Source: Candidatus Krumholzibacteriia bacterium (GTDB taxonomy: Bacteria; Krumholzibacteriota; Krumholzibacteriia; Krumholzibacteriales; Krumholzibacteriaceae). Taken from it: a DNA stretch of 6,344 nucleotides. The notes below the pieces were generated by a model. That model saw only the letters and a program-made list of their open reading frames with translations, was not told the origin of the DNA and ran no database searches. Both the position numbers and the translations under genes were made by a program. The stretch spans positions 1 to 6,344 of the forward strand of contig JAQVGR010000105.1 of assembly GCA_028696635.1 (NCBI GenBank), given 5' to 3'. Positions within the stretch are counted from its first letter, which is position 1, and each line of letters starts with the position of its first letter. Below are positions 1 to 6,053 of the stretch, piece by piece.

Positions 1-2
1 GG

Positions 3-236
3 CTCTCGCTGACGGACGAGGGCAGGGAGACGGTCGCCTCCCTCGAGTCGGTCTGGAAAGCGGTCGGCGACGTCACGCAGGAGCTGATCGAGTCGAGCAA
101 TCCGCAGCTGCTCGAAGCGATCGCCCGGATCGAGCGCGCGCTCGAGGAGCGCTCGCTCTTCAGCCGCGTCACCGAGCGGCTCGGGCCGGGCTCGAACAGG
201 TGCGGTCCGGAAAAGGACGGGGGCGGCGCCGGGTAG
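3..236 (+). CDS. MarR-like transcriptional regulator, C-terminal part (5' end outside the window)
   Basis: The frame opening at base 3 stays open for 77 codons and stops with TAG at 234-236. The peptide begins LSLTDEGRETV, the usual tail of the MarR winged helix (beta wing followed by L-T-x-x-G-R/K). It continues as amphipathic helices ending in ARIERALEERSLFSRV, a form common at the C-terminus of MarR-family proteins, where these helices make the dimer interface. The last ~18 residues (GPGSNRCGPEKDGGGAG) are a disordered-looking tail. The DNA-recognition helix is not in view, so the family call rests on the wing end and the dimerisation helices alone. It lies 155 bases upstream of another regulator of the same superfamily, on the same strand. 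No convincing terminator follows it. It is too short and truncated for a firm subfamily. Confidence 0.6.
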   Translation, partial: LSLTDEGRETVASLESVWKAVGDVTQELIESSNPQLLEAIARIERALEERSLFSRVTERLGPGSNRCGPEKDGGGAG

Positions 237-326
237 CCGGATGAGCCGAAGCCGCGCCCGCCAGGACGCCCGCCCTGCCGTCCGTCCGCGCGGGTCTCCC
301 GATAGGCCGCCAGCCGCCGCAGCATC

Positions 327-376
327 TTTGCAGAATTCTCGACACTTCCCCGGCCGGATGTGTTACTTATTGATTG
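327..376 (+). promoter_or_regulatory. Probable promoter region of the regulator-peptidase-racemase-ABC operon
   Basis: The gap between the MarR-like gene and the GbsR gene is GC-rich up to about 320 and then turns markedly AT-rich (around 325-340 and 361-382), as expected for a promoter in a high-GC genome. Possible elements are TCGACA at 339-344 as a -35-like box and TTACTTAT at 363-370 as a weak -10 region. Neither matches the consensus well and the spacing is long (about 20), so the exact hexamers are not supported. Its position, just upstream of a 28-base dyad overlapping the first start codon, suits a repressed promoter. The rest of the gap (237-320) shows only short GC repeats and no T-tract terminator. 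Confidence 0.3.
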
Positions 377-398
377 TTCAGAAAGGACTGAATGATCA
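371..398 (+). promoter_or_regulatory. 28-base dyad around the Shine-Dalgarno of the GbsR gene (candidate operator or RNA hairpin)
   Basis: The left arm TGATTGTTCAG (371-381) and right arm CTGAATGATCA (388-398) are inverted repeats pairing at 9 of 11 positions. The two mismatches (375/394 and 376/393) would be G-U wobbles in RNA, so the stem would be unbroken. The 6-base loop is AAAGGA (382-387), the Shine-Dalgarno itself, and the ATG at 392 lies inside the right arm. The dyad is AT-rich, unlike its surroundings. MarR/GbsR-family dimers bind palindromes of this size near their own promoters, so an autoregulatory operator is the simplest reading. A translational hairpin is the alternative. Confidence 0.5.
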
Positions 399-895
399 TG
401 GAGAAAGAGCGCGGCCAGTTCATAGAGACATGGGGGTCGCTGGGGGTCCTCTGGGGGATCAACAGGTCGATGGCGCGGATCCACGCCTTCATCATGCTCT
501 GCGAGGATCCCGTGGACCTCGAGACCGTCTGCCGGCGGCTGCGGATCAGCCGGGGCAACGCGAGTATGTCGCTCAAGGAGCTCCGCTCCTGGGGGGTGAT
601 CCACCGGGTGCACATGTCGGGGGAGCGGCGGGATTTCTACGTCGCAGAGCCCGACAACTGGAAGATGATCTTCAAGATCGCCGCGCAGCGCAAGGAGCGC
701 GAATTCGACCCGGCACTGCAGGCCCTGCAGGACCTGCTCGGACGCGCGGACCTCGACAGCAGCAGCGGGGTGCGAGCGCGCCTCGGCGAGCTCGAGCGCA
801 CGATGACCACCTTCGACCGGCTCGCGCGGAAGTTTCTCGGGAACGAGCAGGCGAGCAGGATCGTCGTCGACATGCTGAAGAAGTTCAAGGTCTGA
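392..895 (+). CDS. GbsR/MarR-family transcriptional regulator (COG1510 type)
   Basis: This 167-residue protein has the typical GbsR length and layout. An N-terminal helix (RGQFIETWGSLGVLWG, residues 7-22) leads into a winged helix-turn-helix at about 26-90. There RRLRISRGNASMSLKELRSW (48-67) covers the turn and recognition helix, followed by a wing with RRVHMSGERRDFYVAEP-like residues near 71-87. A long helical dimerisation region follows (about 92-165). GbsR itself is the choline-responsive repressor of glycine betaine synthesis in Bacillus, but family members control many unrelated genes, so the ligand here is unknown. Two starts are possible: ATG 392 (4 bases after AAAGGA) and ATG 398 (10 bases after). 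The second gives MEKERG, a common N-terminus in this family, so 398 may be the true start. It is the first gene of the cluster, 17 bases before the peptidase gene, and probably controls it and itself. Confidence 0.88.
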   Translation: MIMEKERGQFIETWGSLGVLWGINRSMARIHAFIMLCEDPVDLETVCRRLRISRGNASMSLKELRSWGVIHRVHMSGERRDFYVAEPDNWKMIFKIAAQRKEREFDPALQALQDLLGRADLDSSSGVRARLGELERTMTTFDRLARKFLGNEQASRIVVDMLKKFKV

Positions 896-912
896 CCAAG
901 GGAGCGAGTGCG

Positions 913-2532
913 ATGAAGCGATATCTCATGACCGCGGCCGCGGCGCTGGCCGTCGCGCTGTCGTCGTGCACGATGGAGTCGGGGAGCCCGCCCCCCGGAC
1001 GCCGGAGCGGAGGCGGACCCCTGAGGACGGTCTCGCGCCGCGAGATCCAGAGCGTGGTCGAGCTGCTCTCCAGCGACCTGCTCGAGGGTCGCGCCCCGGG
1101 GACCCGGGGCGGGGAGCTCGCCGAGGAGTACATGCGCAGCCTCTTCAAGCAGTTCGATATGGAGCCGTACGAAGGGGACTACTTCCAGCAGTTCACGCTG
1201 CGGGGTTTCACCACCCTCGATCTCGTCGTCCAGGCGAACGGAGTGCGGCTCGCTTTCCTCGACGACGCGGTCGGGAGTTTCGTGCGCGACGGCGCCTCGT
1301 TCTCCCTCGGGGGCCAGGCGGTCTTTGTCGGGTACGGCATCGCGGCCGACGCGTGGTCGTGGGACGACTACAAGGGAGCGGACGTGTCGGGGAAGATCGT
1401 GATCTGCCGCGTGAACGAGCCGGGGCCCGGCGATACCGGCCTCTTCGAAGGGGACGCGCTGACCTACTACGGACGCTGGACGTACAAGATAGAGGAGGCC
1501 GCGCGCCGCGGGGCGCGGGGGATCCTGCTCGTCCACACCGACGATACGGCGGGATACGGCTGGCACGTGGTGCGCAACTCGTGGGGCGGCGAGGAGCTCT
1601 ATCTCCCCTCGCAGATCGAGGACGGCTGCGAATTCCGCGGATGGGTGCGCGAGAAGAAGCTGCGAGAGATCCTCTCGGCGGTGGGCCGCGACCTCGGCGA
1701 GCTCTGCGAGGCGAGCGAGCGGAGGGATTTCGAGCCGGTCGATCTCGGGTTCGCCGTCACGATCACGGGGCGCGGGGAATCGCGCAGCCTGATCGCGCGA
1801 AACGTCGTGGGCGTCATACCGGGGGCCGACCCCCTGCTGCGGGAAAAATCGATCGTTCTCAGCGCCCACATCGACCATCTCGGCATGAACGAGTCGCTCC
1901 CCGGGGACGACCGGATCTTCAACGGGGCGATAGACAACGGCGCGGCCGTCGCCGCGATGGCGATGACGGCCAAGCTGCTGGGAGAACGGCGCGAGGAGCT
2001 GCACTACTCGGTGATCGTCCTCGCCTGCCAGGCGGAGGAGGCGGGGCTGCTCGGCTCGCGGCACTTCGCCGAGACGATCGATCCGGGATCGGTCGTCTGC
2101 AACATCAACTTCGAGTCCACGCCTGTCTGGGGCCCCTCGAGGAGCATTCTCGGCGTGGGCGCGGAGTACTCGACGCTCGAGCGGACGCTCGAACTCGTCG
2201 CCTCCGACCTCGGTCTCGGGTACTCGATGTTCTCGATGGCCGACCGGGGGTTCTTCTACCGTTCCGACCAGTTCAGCTTCGCGCGGCGCGGGATCCCCGC
2301 CGTCTGGATCTCGGCGGGGGAGGATTTCGAGGACGGATTCAACCATGCGCTCGAGTTCTTCACCGGCGCGTACCACACCGTCGACGACGAGTACGACCCG
2401 CTCTGGGAGCTGGCGAGCACGCGCCAGACGATAGAGGCGGCGGTCCTGTTGGCGCTGCGGATAGACCGCGAGACCGCCCGCCCGGCGTGGAAGCGCGCGC
2501 TCCCCTTCCCCGTGGACCAGGGAGGCGAATGA
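913..2532 (+). CDS. M28-family zinc metallopeptidase with PA domain, lipoprotein
   Basis: The chosen ATG lies 8 bases after AAGGGAG (898-904) and gives 539 residues with a lipoprotein signal. The frame is open further upstream (to 241), but that stretch overlaps the regulator and is not coding. Residues 1-18 are the signal, with lipobox LSSC and lipidated Cys19. Thr at +2 suggests outer-membrane sorting if the cell is diderm. A Pro/Gly/Arg-rich linker follows. A PA-type insertion spans about 130-290 (VFVGYGI 137-143, DVSGKIV from 157, GARGILLVH 201-208). The catalytic domain (about 295-539) shows the M28 pattern: H319 and D321 in HIDHLG, bridging D341 in IDNGAA, general base E375 and ligand E376 in QAEEAGLLGS, and H488 in YHTVDDEYDP. 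The fourth ligand, usually Asp in an N-x-D motif, appears to be E401 (NFES). The family hydrolyses N-terminal residues or short peptides outside the cell. It ends 1 base before the racemase gene. Confidence 0.9.
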   Translation: MKRYLMTAAAALAVALSSCTMESGSPPPGRRSGGGPLRTVSRREIQSVVELLSSDLLEGRAPGTRGGELAEEYMRSLFKQFDMEPYEGDYFQQFTLRGFTTLDLVVQANGVRLAFLDDAVGSFVRDGASFSLGGQAVFVGYGIAADAWSWDDYKGADVSGKIVICRVNEPGPGDTGLFEGDALTYYGRWTYKIEEAARRGARGILLVHTDDTAGYGWHVVRNSWGGEELYLPSQIEDGCEFRGWVREKKLREILSAVGRDLGELCEASERRDFEPVDLGFAVTITGRGESRSLIARNVVGVIPGADPLLREKSIVLSAHIDHLGMNESLPGDDRIFNGAIDNGAAVAAMAMTAKLLGERREELHYSVIVLACQAEEAGLLGSRHFAETIDPGSVVCNINFESTPVWGPSRSILGVGAEYSTLERTLELVASDLGLGYSMFSMADRGFFYRSDQFSFARRGIPAVWISAGEDFEDGFNHALEFFTGAYHTVDDEYDPLWELASTRQTIEAAVLLALRIDRETARPAWKRALPFPVDQGGE

Positions 2533-2533
2533 G

Positions 2534-3232
2534 ATGGCGAAACGGACCATCGGCATGATCGGCGGGATCAGCTGGGCCTCGTCGATCGAGTACTACCGGA
2601 TCATCAACAAAACGGTGCAGGAACGGATCGGCGGCGAAGCGTCGGCCAGGCTCATCATGTACAGCGTCGACTTCTCCGAGCTCAGATCGGCGCAGAAGAA
2701 CAGGGGGTGGGACGCCGTCGCGGAGATGCTGATAGACATCGCGCGGCGGCTGCGCGTCGGCGGCGCCGATTTCCTCGTCATGGCGGCGAACACGGTTCAC
2801 ATCGTGGCCGACCGCGTCGAGGCGGCGGTCGATATGCCCCTGCTGCATATCGCCGACGCGACGGCGGGAACGATCAGGGCCGCCGGCATGAAAAAGGTGG
2901 GCCTGCTCGGAACGAGGTACACGATGACGGAGGATTTCTACCGGGCGCGGTTGAAGCAGCGGCACGGGATAGACGTCATCGTGCCGGGCGAGGGCGACAT
3001 CGAGAGGATCAACGAGATCATATTCGGCGAGCTGGTGCGCGACGTCTTCAGGGACGAGTCGCGCGACGAGGTTCTGCGGATCGCCGGCGGACTCGTCGCC
3101 GCCGGCGCCGAGGGGATCGTCCTCGGCTGCACCGAGCTGCCGCTGCTCGTCAAGCCCGGGCAGATCCCCGCCCCGTCGTTCGACACGCTCACGCTGCACG
3201 CGGTTGCCGCCGCGGAGCGGGCGATTGCCTGA
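2534..3232 (+). CDS. Aspartate/glutamate racemase-family protein (COG1794, YgeA/RacX-like), first catalytic Cys absent
   Basis: At 232 residues this is full length for the family. Landmarks in order are GMIGGISWASSIEYYRIIN (7-25), SVDFSEL, NTVH at 86-89, PLLHIADATA, GLLGTRYTMTEDFY, and GCTELPLL with Cys199. The family is a pseudo-dimer in which two Cys, one per half, swap the alpha proton of Asp, Glu or other amino acids without a cofactor. Cys199 is present, but the first-half motif, usually CNT or C-T-N-T, reads MAANTVH (83-89), so both candidate Cys positions are Ala (84, 85). Classical two-base racemisation is therefore doubtful. Some superfamily members with a single Cys act as decarboxylases or isomerases, and this may be one. 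The ATG follows GGGAGG (2520-2525) by 8 bases and sits 1 base after the peptidase stop, so translation is probably coupled. It is a cytoplasmic protein. Confidence 0.88.
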   Translation: MAKRTIGMIGGISWASSIEYYRIINKTVQERIGGEASARLIMYSVDFSELRSAQKNRGWDAVAEMLIDIARRLRVGGADFLVMAANTVHIVADRVEAAVDMPLLHIADATAGTIRAAGMKKVGLLGTRYTMTEDFYRARLKQRHGIDVIVPGEGDIERINEIIFGELVRDVFRDESRDEVLRIAGGLVAAGAEGIVLGCTELPLLVKPGQIPAPSFDTLTLHAVAAAERAIA

Positions 3233-3237
3233 GGCAT

Positions 3238-4149
3238 ATGGAGCCGATACTCACCGCCGCGAACCTCACCAAGCGCTACGGCGACCTGACCGCCGTCGCC
3301 GGGATAGACTTCGATATCGCGCCGGGGGAGTGCTTCGGCCTGCTCGGGCCGAACGGGGCGGGCAAGACGTCGACGGCGAAGATGATATACGCGGCGGTGC
3401 CGGTCACCGGCGGCTGCCTCTGCGTCTTCGGACGCGACATCACACGCCACGCGCGGGAGATCAAGAAGCTCATCGGCGTCTGTCCCCAGGACGTCAACCT
3501 CGACCAGGATTTCTCGGTGCTGAAGAACCTCATCGTCTACGCGCGGTACTTCGGGATCGGCGCCGCCGAGGCGAGGCGCAAGGCCGAGGAGCTGATCGAG
3601 TTCTTCCAGCTCGGCGACAAGCGCGACCGGAAGATCGAGAGCCTCTCGGGGGGGATGAAGAAGCGGCTGCTCGTCGTCCGGGCGCTGGTGAACGACCCGC
3701 GCCTGCTGATCCTCGACGAGCCGACGGCGGGGCTCGATCCGCAGGCACGCCACCAGATCTGGGAGAAGGTCCGCCAATTGAAGAAGAACGGCACGACGAT
3801 CGTGCTGACCACCCATTACATGGAGGAGGCGGCGGTGCTGTGCGACCGGCTCGCGATCATGGACCGGGGGCGGATCGTCGAGCGCGGCAGGCCGGCCGAT
3901 CTCGTCGCGCGCCACATCGGCCGCGACGTGATCGAGATCGAGGATCCCTCGCCGGCAGCCCTCGAGGAGATAGAGGCCGCCGGCGCCCGGCACGAGACAT
4001 TCGCCGGCAGGACGTACGTGTACACCGAGGACGGCCGGGAGCTGATCGCCCGGATAGCGCGCGAGGGGCAGGCTGGGCATGTCGTGCTCCGCCAGGCGGG
4101 ACTCGAGGACGTGTTCCTCAAGCTCACGGGGAGGCAGCTGCGGGAATGA
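3238..4149 (+). CDS. ABC transporter ATP-binding protein, NodI/drug-exporter type
   Basis: This 303-residue ATPase has every ABC motif: Walker A GPNGAGKT (37-44), Q-loop Gln84 in GVCPQD, signature LSGGMKKRL (136-144), Walker B LLILDEP (156-162) with catalytic Glu161, D-loop GLD (165-167), and switch His193 in TTHYMEEA. The form SGGMKKRL with THYMEEA is typical of the exporter branch holding NodI and antibiotic-resistance ATPases. A C-terminal extension of about 85 residues after the core, ending QAGLEDVFLKLTGR, is also usual there. It would power the membrane protein encoded next, with which it overlaps by 4 bases (ATGA). The frame is open far upstream through the racemase gene, but ATG 3238 gives the expected N-terminus MEPILTAANLTKRYG. 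The ribosome site is weak (GAGG at 3231-3234, 3 bases away), so translation probably relies on coupling with the racemase gene ending at 3232. Confidence 0.94.
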   Translation: MEPILTAANLTKRYGDLTAVAGIDFDIAPGECFGLLGPNGAGKTSTAKMIYAAVPVTGGCLCVFGRDITRHAREIKKLIGVCPQDVNLDQDFSVLKNLIVYARYFGIGAAEARRKAEELIEFFQLGDKRDRKIESLSGGMKKRLLVVRALVNDPRLLILDEPTAGLDPQARHQIWEKVRQLKKNGTTIVLTTHYMEEAAVLCDRLAIMDRGRIVERGRPADLVARHIGRDVIEIEDPSPAALEEIEAAGARHETFAGRTYVYTEDGRELIARIAREGQAGHVVLRQAGLEDVFLKLTGRQLRE

Positions 4150-4934
4150 TCGCCCTGCTCCGCAACATCAGCTACCGCGCCGCGTACGTCTGGAGGCGCA
4201 ACCTCGACGTCAACCTCGTGACGTGGCAGACGAACTTCCTGCCGCCGATCCTCGAGCCGCTGCTGTACATCGTCGCGTTCGGGTTCATGCTCGGCAGGTA
4301 CGTCGAGCGGATCGCGTGGGCGGGGATCGAGCTCGATTTCCTAACCTTCGTCGCGCCCGGCATGATCTCGGTGGCGATCCTCTATCATTCGACCTTCGAA
4401 TGCATGTACGGCTCGTTCGTGCGGATGTACTACCAGAAGACCTTCGACGCGATCATCGCGACGCCGCTGCTGATCGAGGACGTGATAGCGGGGGAGATCC
4501 TCTGGGCCGCCTCGAAGAGCTTCTTCGCCGCGTCGATCATGCTCGTCATCGTCTCCTTCTTCGGGCTCGTCGAGTATCCGTCGGGGCTCGTCATCGTGCT
4601 CCTCGCGTTCGTCGGAGGCGTCATGTTCGGGTCGTTCGGGATGATCTTCGCTGCGATCTGCCCGAGCATCGACACGATGAACCTTCCCGTTTTCCTCGCC
4701 GTCACGCCGATGTTCCTCTTCAGCGGGACCTTCTTTCCCGTGGAGGGGCTCCCCGCCTGGGGGCGGGCGATCGCCGCCGTATCGCCGCTGACCCACGTGG
4801 TCGCCGTGGCCCGCGCCGCCTCGCTCGGGGTCCTCTCGACGGCGTTCCTTCCCAGCGCGCTCTACATCGTCGCCGTCGGGGCCGGGCTGTTCCTGCTCGC
4901 CGTCCACCTCATGAAGCGCCGCCTCGTGAAATGA
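4146..4934 (+). CDS. ABC-2 type permease, NodJ-like
   Basis: This 262-residue membrane protein has about six hydrophobic segments, at roughly 31-50, 66-88, 118-141, 148-171, 180-197 and 233-255, as in ABC-2 exporters. Strong NodJ-type landmarks are LEPLLYIVAFGFMLG (36-50), FECMYGSFVRMYYQKTFDAI (84-103), ATPLLIEDVIAGEILW (105-120), and the ABC-2 hallmark TPMFLFSGTFFPVEGLP (187-203). In rhizobia NodIJ exports lipo-chitooligosaccharide signals, but relatives are widespread in bacteria without nodulation and their substrates are mostly unknown, so I do not assign lipooligosaccharide export. It pairs with the ATPase just upstream, whose stop it overlaps (ATGA). GGGGAGG (4128-4134) lies 11 bases before the start. 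As the last gene of the cluster it completes a two-gene half-transporter exporter. The positive patch KRRLVK at the C-terminus fits a cytoplasmic tail. Confidence 0.93.
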   Translation: MIALLRNISYRAAYVWRRNLDVNLVTWQTNFLPPILEPLLYIVAFGFMLGRYVERIAWAGIELDFLTFVAPGMISVAILYHSTFECMYGSFVRMYYQKTFDAIIATPLLIEDVIAGEILWAASKSFFAASIMLVIVSFFGLVEYPSGLVIVLLAFVGGVMFGSFGMIFAAICPSIDTMNLPVFLAVTPMFLFSGTFFPVEGLPAWGRAIAAVSPLTHVVAVARAASLGVLSTAFLPSALYIVAVGAGLFLLAVHLMKRRLVK

Positions 4935-4956
4935 AGATTTTCGTTGCGGAAGCGAG

Positions 4957-4999
4957 CCGGATTCCCTGAATATATCCGGGTCATCCCCTGTATAGGGAT
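4957..4999 (+). promoter_or_regulatory. Gap with two small dyads and possible promoter before the SPFH gene
   Basis: In the 103-base gap after the permease there are two inverted repeats. The first is CCGGAT (4957-4962) with ATCCGG (4974-4979) across an 11-base loop. The second is ATCCC (4983-4987) with GGGAT (4995-4999) across 7 bases. The stretch is locally AT-rich, with TATATC (4971-4976) and TATAGG (4991-4996) as possible -10 boxes and TTGCGG (4944-4949) as a possible -35. No T-tract follows either dyad, so an intrinsic terminator is not supported. The region most likely carries the SPFH gene's own promoter, possibly with an operator, but no element is certain. Confidence 0.3.
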
Positions 5000-5037
5000 C
5001 GAACGTCATACGCAGGCCGTCGGCCGGGGAGGTCGTC

Positions 5038-5919
5038 ATGCTGTACTACGTGATAGCGATAGTCGTCGTGTTCCTCTTCCTGATCGGGATCAGGATCGTC
5101 CGCCCGACAAGCCGCGGCCTCGTCGAGCGGCTCGGCAAGTACAACCGGTTCGCCGAACCGGGATTCCACTGGGTCATTCCGATCATCGAGCGGATGGTCA
5201 AGATCAACGTCACCGAGCAGATGGTCGACGCGCAGCCGCAGGAGATCATCACCAACGACAACCTCAACGCGCGCGTCGACGCGCAGGTCTATTTCAAGGT
5301 GAAGCCGGACGAGGAGAGCGTAAAGAGCTCCCAGTACAACGTGAACGACTACGAGTACCAGATCGTGAACCTCGCCCGGACCACCCTGAGAAACATCATC
5401 GGCACGCTGACGCTCAAGTCGGCCAACAGCGAGCGCGACAAGATCAACGGCGAGCTGCTCACCACGCTGGCCAAGGAGACGCAGAACTGGGGGATGGAGA
5501 TCGTCCGCACCGAGCTCAAGGAGATCGATCCGCCGAAGGACGTCCAGGAGACGATGAACAAGGTGGTCAAGGCGGAGAACGAAAAGATCGCAGCCCTCGA
5601 TTTCGCCAACGCCGCCGAGCGCCAGGCGGACGGGCTCAAGCGCGCAGAGATCAAGAAGGCCGAGGGGATCAGGCAGGGGCGCATCCTCGCGGCCGAGGGA
5701 GAGGCCGAGGCGATCCGGCTCGTCAACGAGGCGGCGAACCGGTACTTCGTCGGGAACGCGCAGCTTCTCCGGCAGCTCCAGACGGTCGAGACCGCGCTTC
5801 GCGACAACGCCAAGATCGTCGTTCCCTCCGATTCGGAGCTGGTCAACGTGATCGGCGAGCTGGCCGGCGTGCTGCCGCTGCGCCGCCACGCGAAGGAGGC
5901 TCCGCCGGCGGGGGAATGA
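5038..5919 (+). CDS. SPFH/band-7 domain membrane protein (stomatin/slipin, QmcA-like)
   Basis: This 293-residue protein begins with one hydrophobic segment (about 3-18) anchoring it to the inner membrane. The SPFH domain follows: IVRPTSRGLVERLGKYNRFAEPGFHW spans 20-45, INVTEQMVDAQPQEIITNDN covers 56-75, and LARTTLRNIIGTLTL covers 112-126. A charged Ala/Glu/Lys-rich coiled coil occupies about 165-237, with AEGEAEAIRLVNEAAN typical of slipins and QmcA. A short hydrophobic patch near the end (VNVIGELAGVLP, 269-280) precedes a Pro-rich tail. Such proteins form ring- or cage-shaped oligomers marking membrane microdomains and often modulate proteases such as FtsH. The ATG follows GGGGAGGT (5026-5033) closely, an excellent site. 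No NfeD partner lies next to it within view, which fits QmcA-like rather than operon-type slipins. It is separated from the ABC operon by 103 bases and followed by a hairpin, so it is probably transcribed alone. Confidence 0.93.
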   Translation: MLYYVIAIVVVFLFLIGIRIVRPTSRGLVERLGKYNRFAEPGFHWVIPIIERMVKINVTEQMVDAQPQEIITNDNLNARVDAQVYFKVKPDEESVKSSQYNVNDYEYQIVNLARTTLRNIIGTLTLKSANSERDKINGELLTTLAKETQNWGMEIVRTELKEIDPPKDVQETMNKVVKAENEKIAALDFANAAERQADGLKRAEIKKAEGIRQGRILAAEGEAEAIRLVNEAANRYFVGNAQLLRQLQTVETALRDNAKIVVPSDSELVNVIGELAGVLPLRRHAKEAPPAGE

Positions 5920-5952
5920 CCCGGTACTGCCAAGTCCACGTGCGCGAAACGC

Positions 5953-5982
5953 TGCGGGGCGCTCCTCATGGGGCGCCCCGCG
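5953..5982 (+). terminator. GC-rich hairpin, probable terminator of the SPFH gene
   Basis: The arms GCGGGGCGCTCC (5954-5965) and GGGGCGCCCCGC (5970-5981) pair over 12 positions with one U-G wobble, and a further wobble pair at 5953/5982. They enclose the tetraloop TCAT. The stem is very stable and lies 33 bases after the stop, just before the next promoter. The downstream bases (GACGTTACTCCCG) have no run of T, so termination would be of the U-poor kind or the hairpin may protect the 3' end. Its palindromic nature means it could act in both directions. Confidence 0.6.
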
Positions 5983-6009
5983 ACGTTACTCCCGATTCTG
6001 ACGCGGATA

Positions 6010-6018
6010 TGATATAAT
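6010..6018 (+). promoter_or_regulatory. Extended -10 promoter of the secreted-protein gene
   Basis: TGATATAAT is a perfect match to the extended -10 element TGnTATAAT of sigma-70-type promoters, in an AT-rich island within GC-rich DNA. No good -35 box is seen 16-18 bases upstream (the sequence there is near TCCCGA), which is common for extended -10 promoters. Transcription would begin near 6025, leaving a leader of about 29 bases before the ATG at 6054. Confidence 0.7.
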
Positions 6019-6040
6019 CATGCTGTCCAGGTTATCTTCC

Positions 6041-6049
6041 GGGGGTGAT
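6041..6049 (+). promoter_or_regulatory. Near-perfect Shine-Dalgarno deciding the start at 6054
   Basis: GGGGGTGAT differs by one base from GGAGGTGAT, the full complement of the 16S rRNA 3' end. Its GGGGG core lies 8 bases before ATG 6054, which fixes that start codon. Confidence 0.7.
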
Positions 6050-6053
6050 ACGC

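Noticed and set aside
241..912. An open frame extending the M28 peptidase upstream by 224 codons
   Set aside because: It overlaps the whole GbsR gene in another frame, its translation is Arg/Ala/Pro-rich and featureless, and the lipoprotein signal with a good ribosome site starts at 913.
637..2556. A 639-codon open frame on the minus strand
   Set aside because: It lies wholly antisense to the GbsR and peptidase genes, and its translation is Arg/Asp/Val-rich with no recognisable domain. This is a normal artefact of high-GC codon bias.
966..2558. A 530-codon open frame on the plus strand in a second frame of the peptidase gene
   Set aside because: The translation is dominated by Arg, Gly and Ala with no motifs, whereas the other frame carries a complete M28 protein.
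2707..3237. An upstream extension of the ABC ATPase frame, which could suggest a fusion
   Set aside because: The added residues are Arg-rich and overlap the racemase gene. The ATPase has its normal N-terminus at 3238.
2938..4080. A 380-codon minus-strand open frame opposite the ATPase gene
   Set aside because: It is antisense to clear coding sequence with all ABC motifs, and shows no domain, signal or ribosome site of its own.
3238..4934. A true nodulation-factor exporter (NodI/NodJ) with a lipo-chitooligosaccharide substrate
   Set aside because: The family resemblance is clear, but no nod biosynthesis genes are nearby and relatives occur widely in bacteria that do not nodulate, so the substrate cannot be assigned.
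4944..6017. A 357-codon plus-strand frame overlapping the SPFH gene
   Set aside because: The translation is Arg/Asp/Gln-rich and low in complexity, and the SPFH frame is unambiguous.
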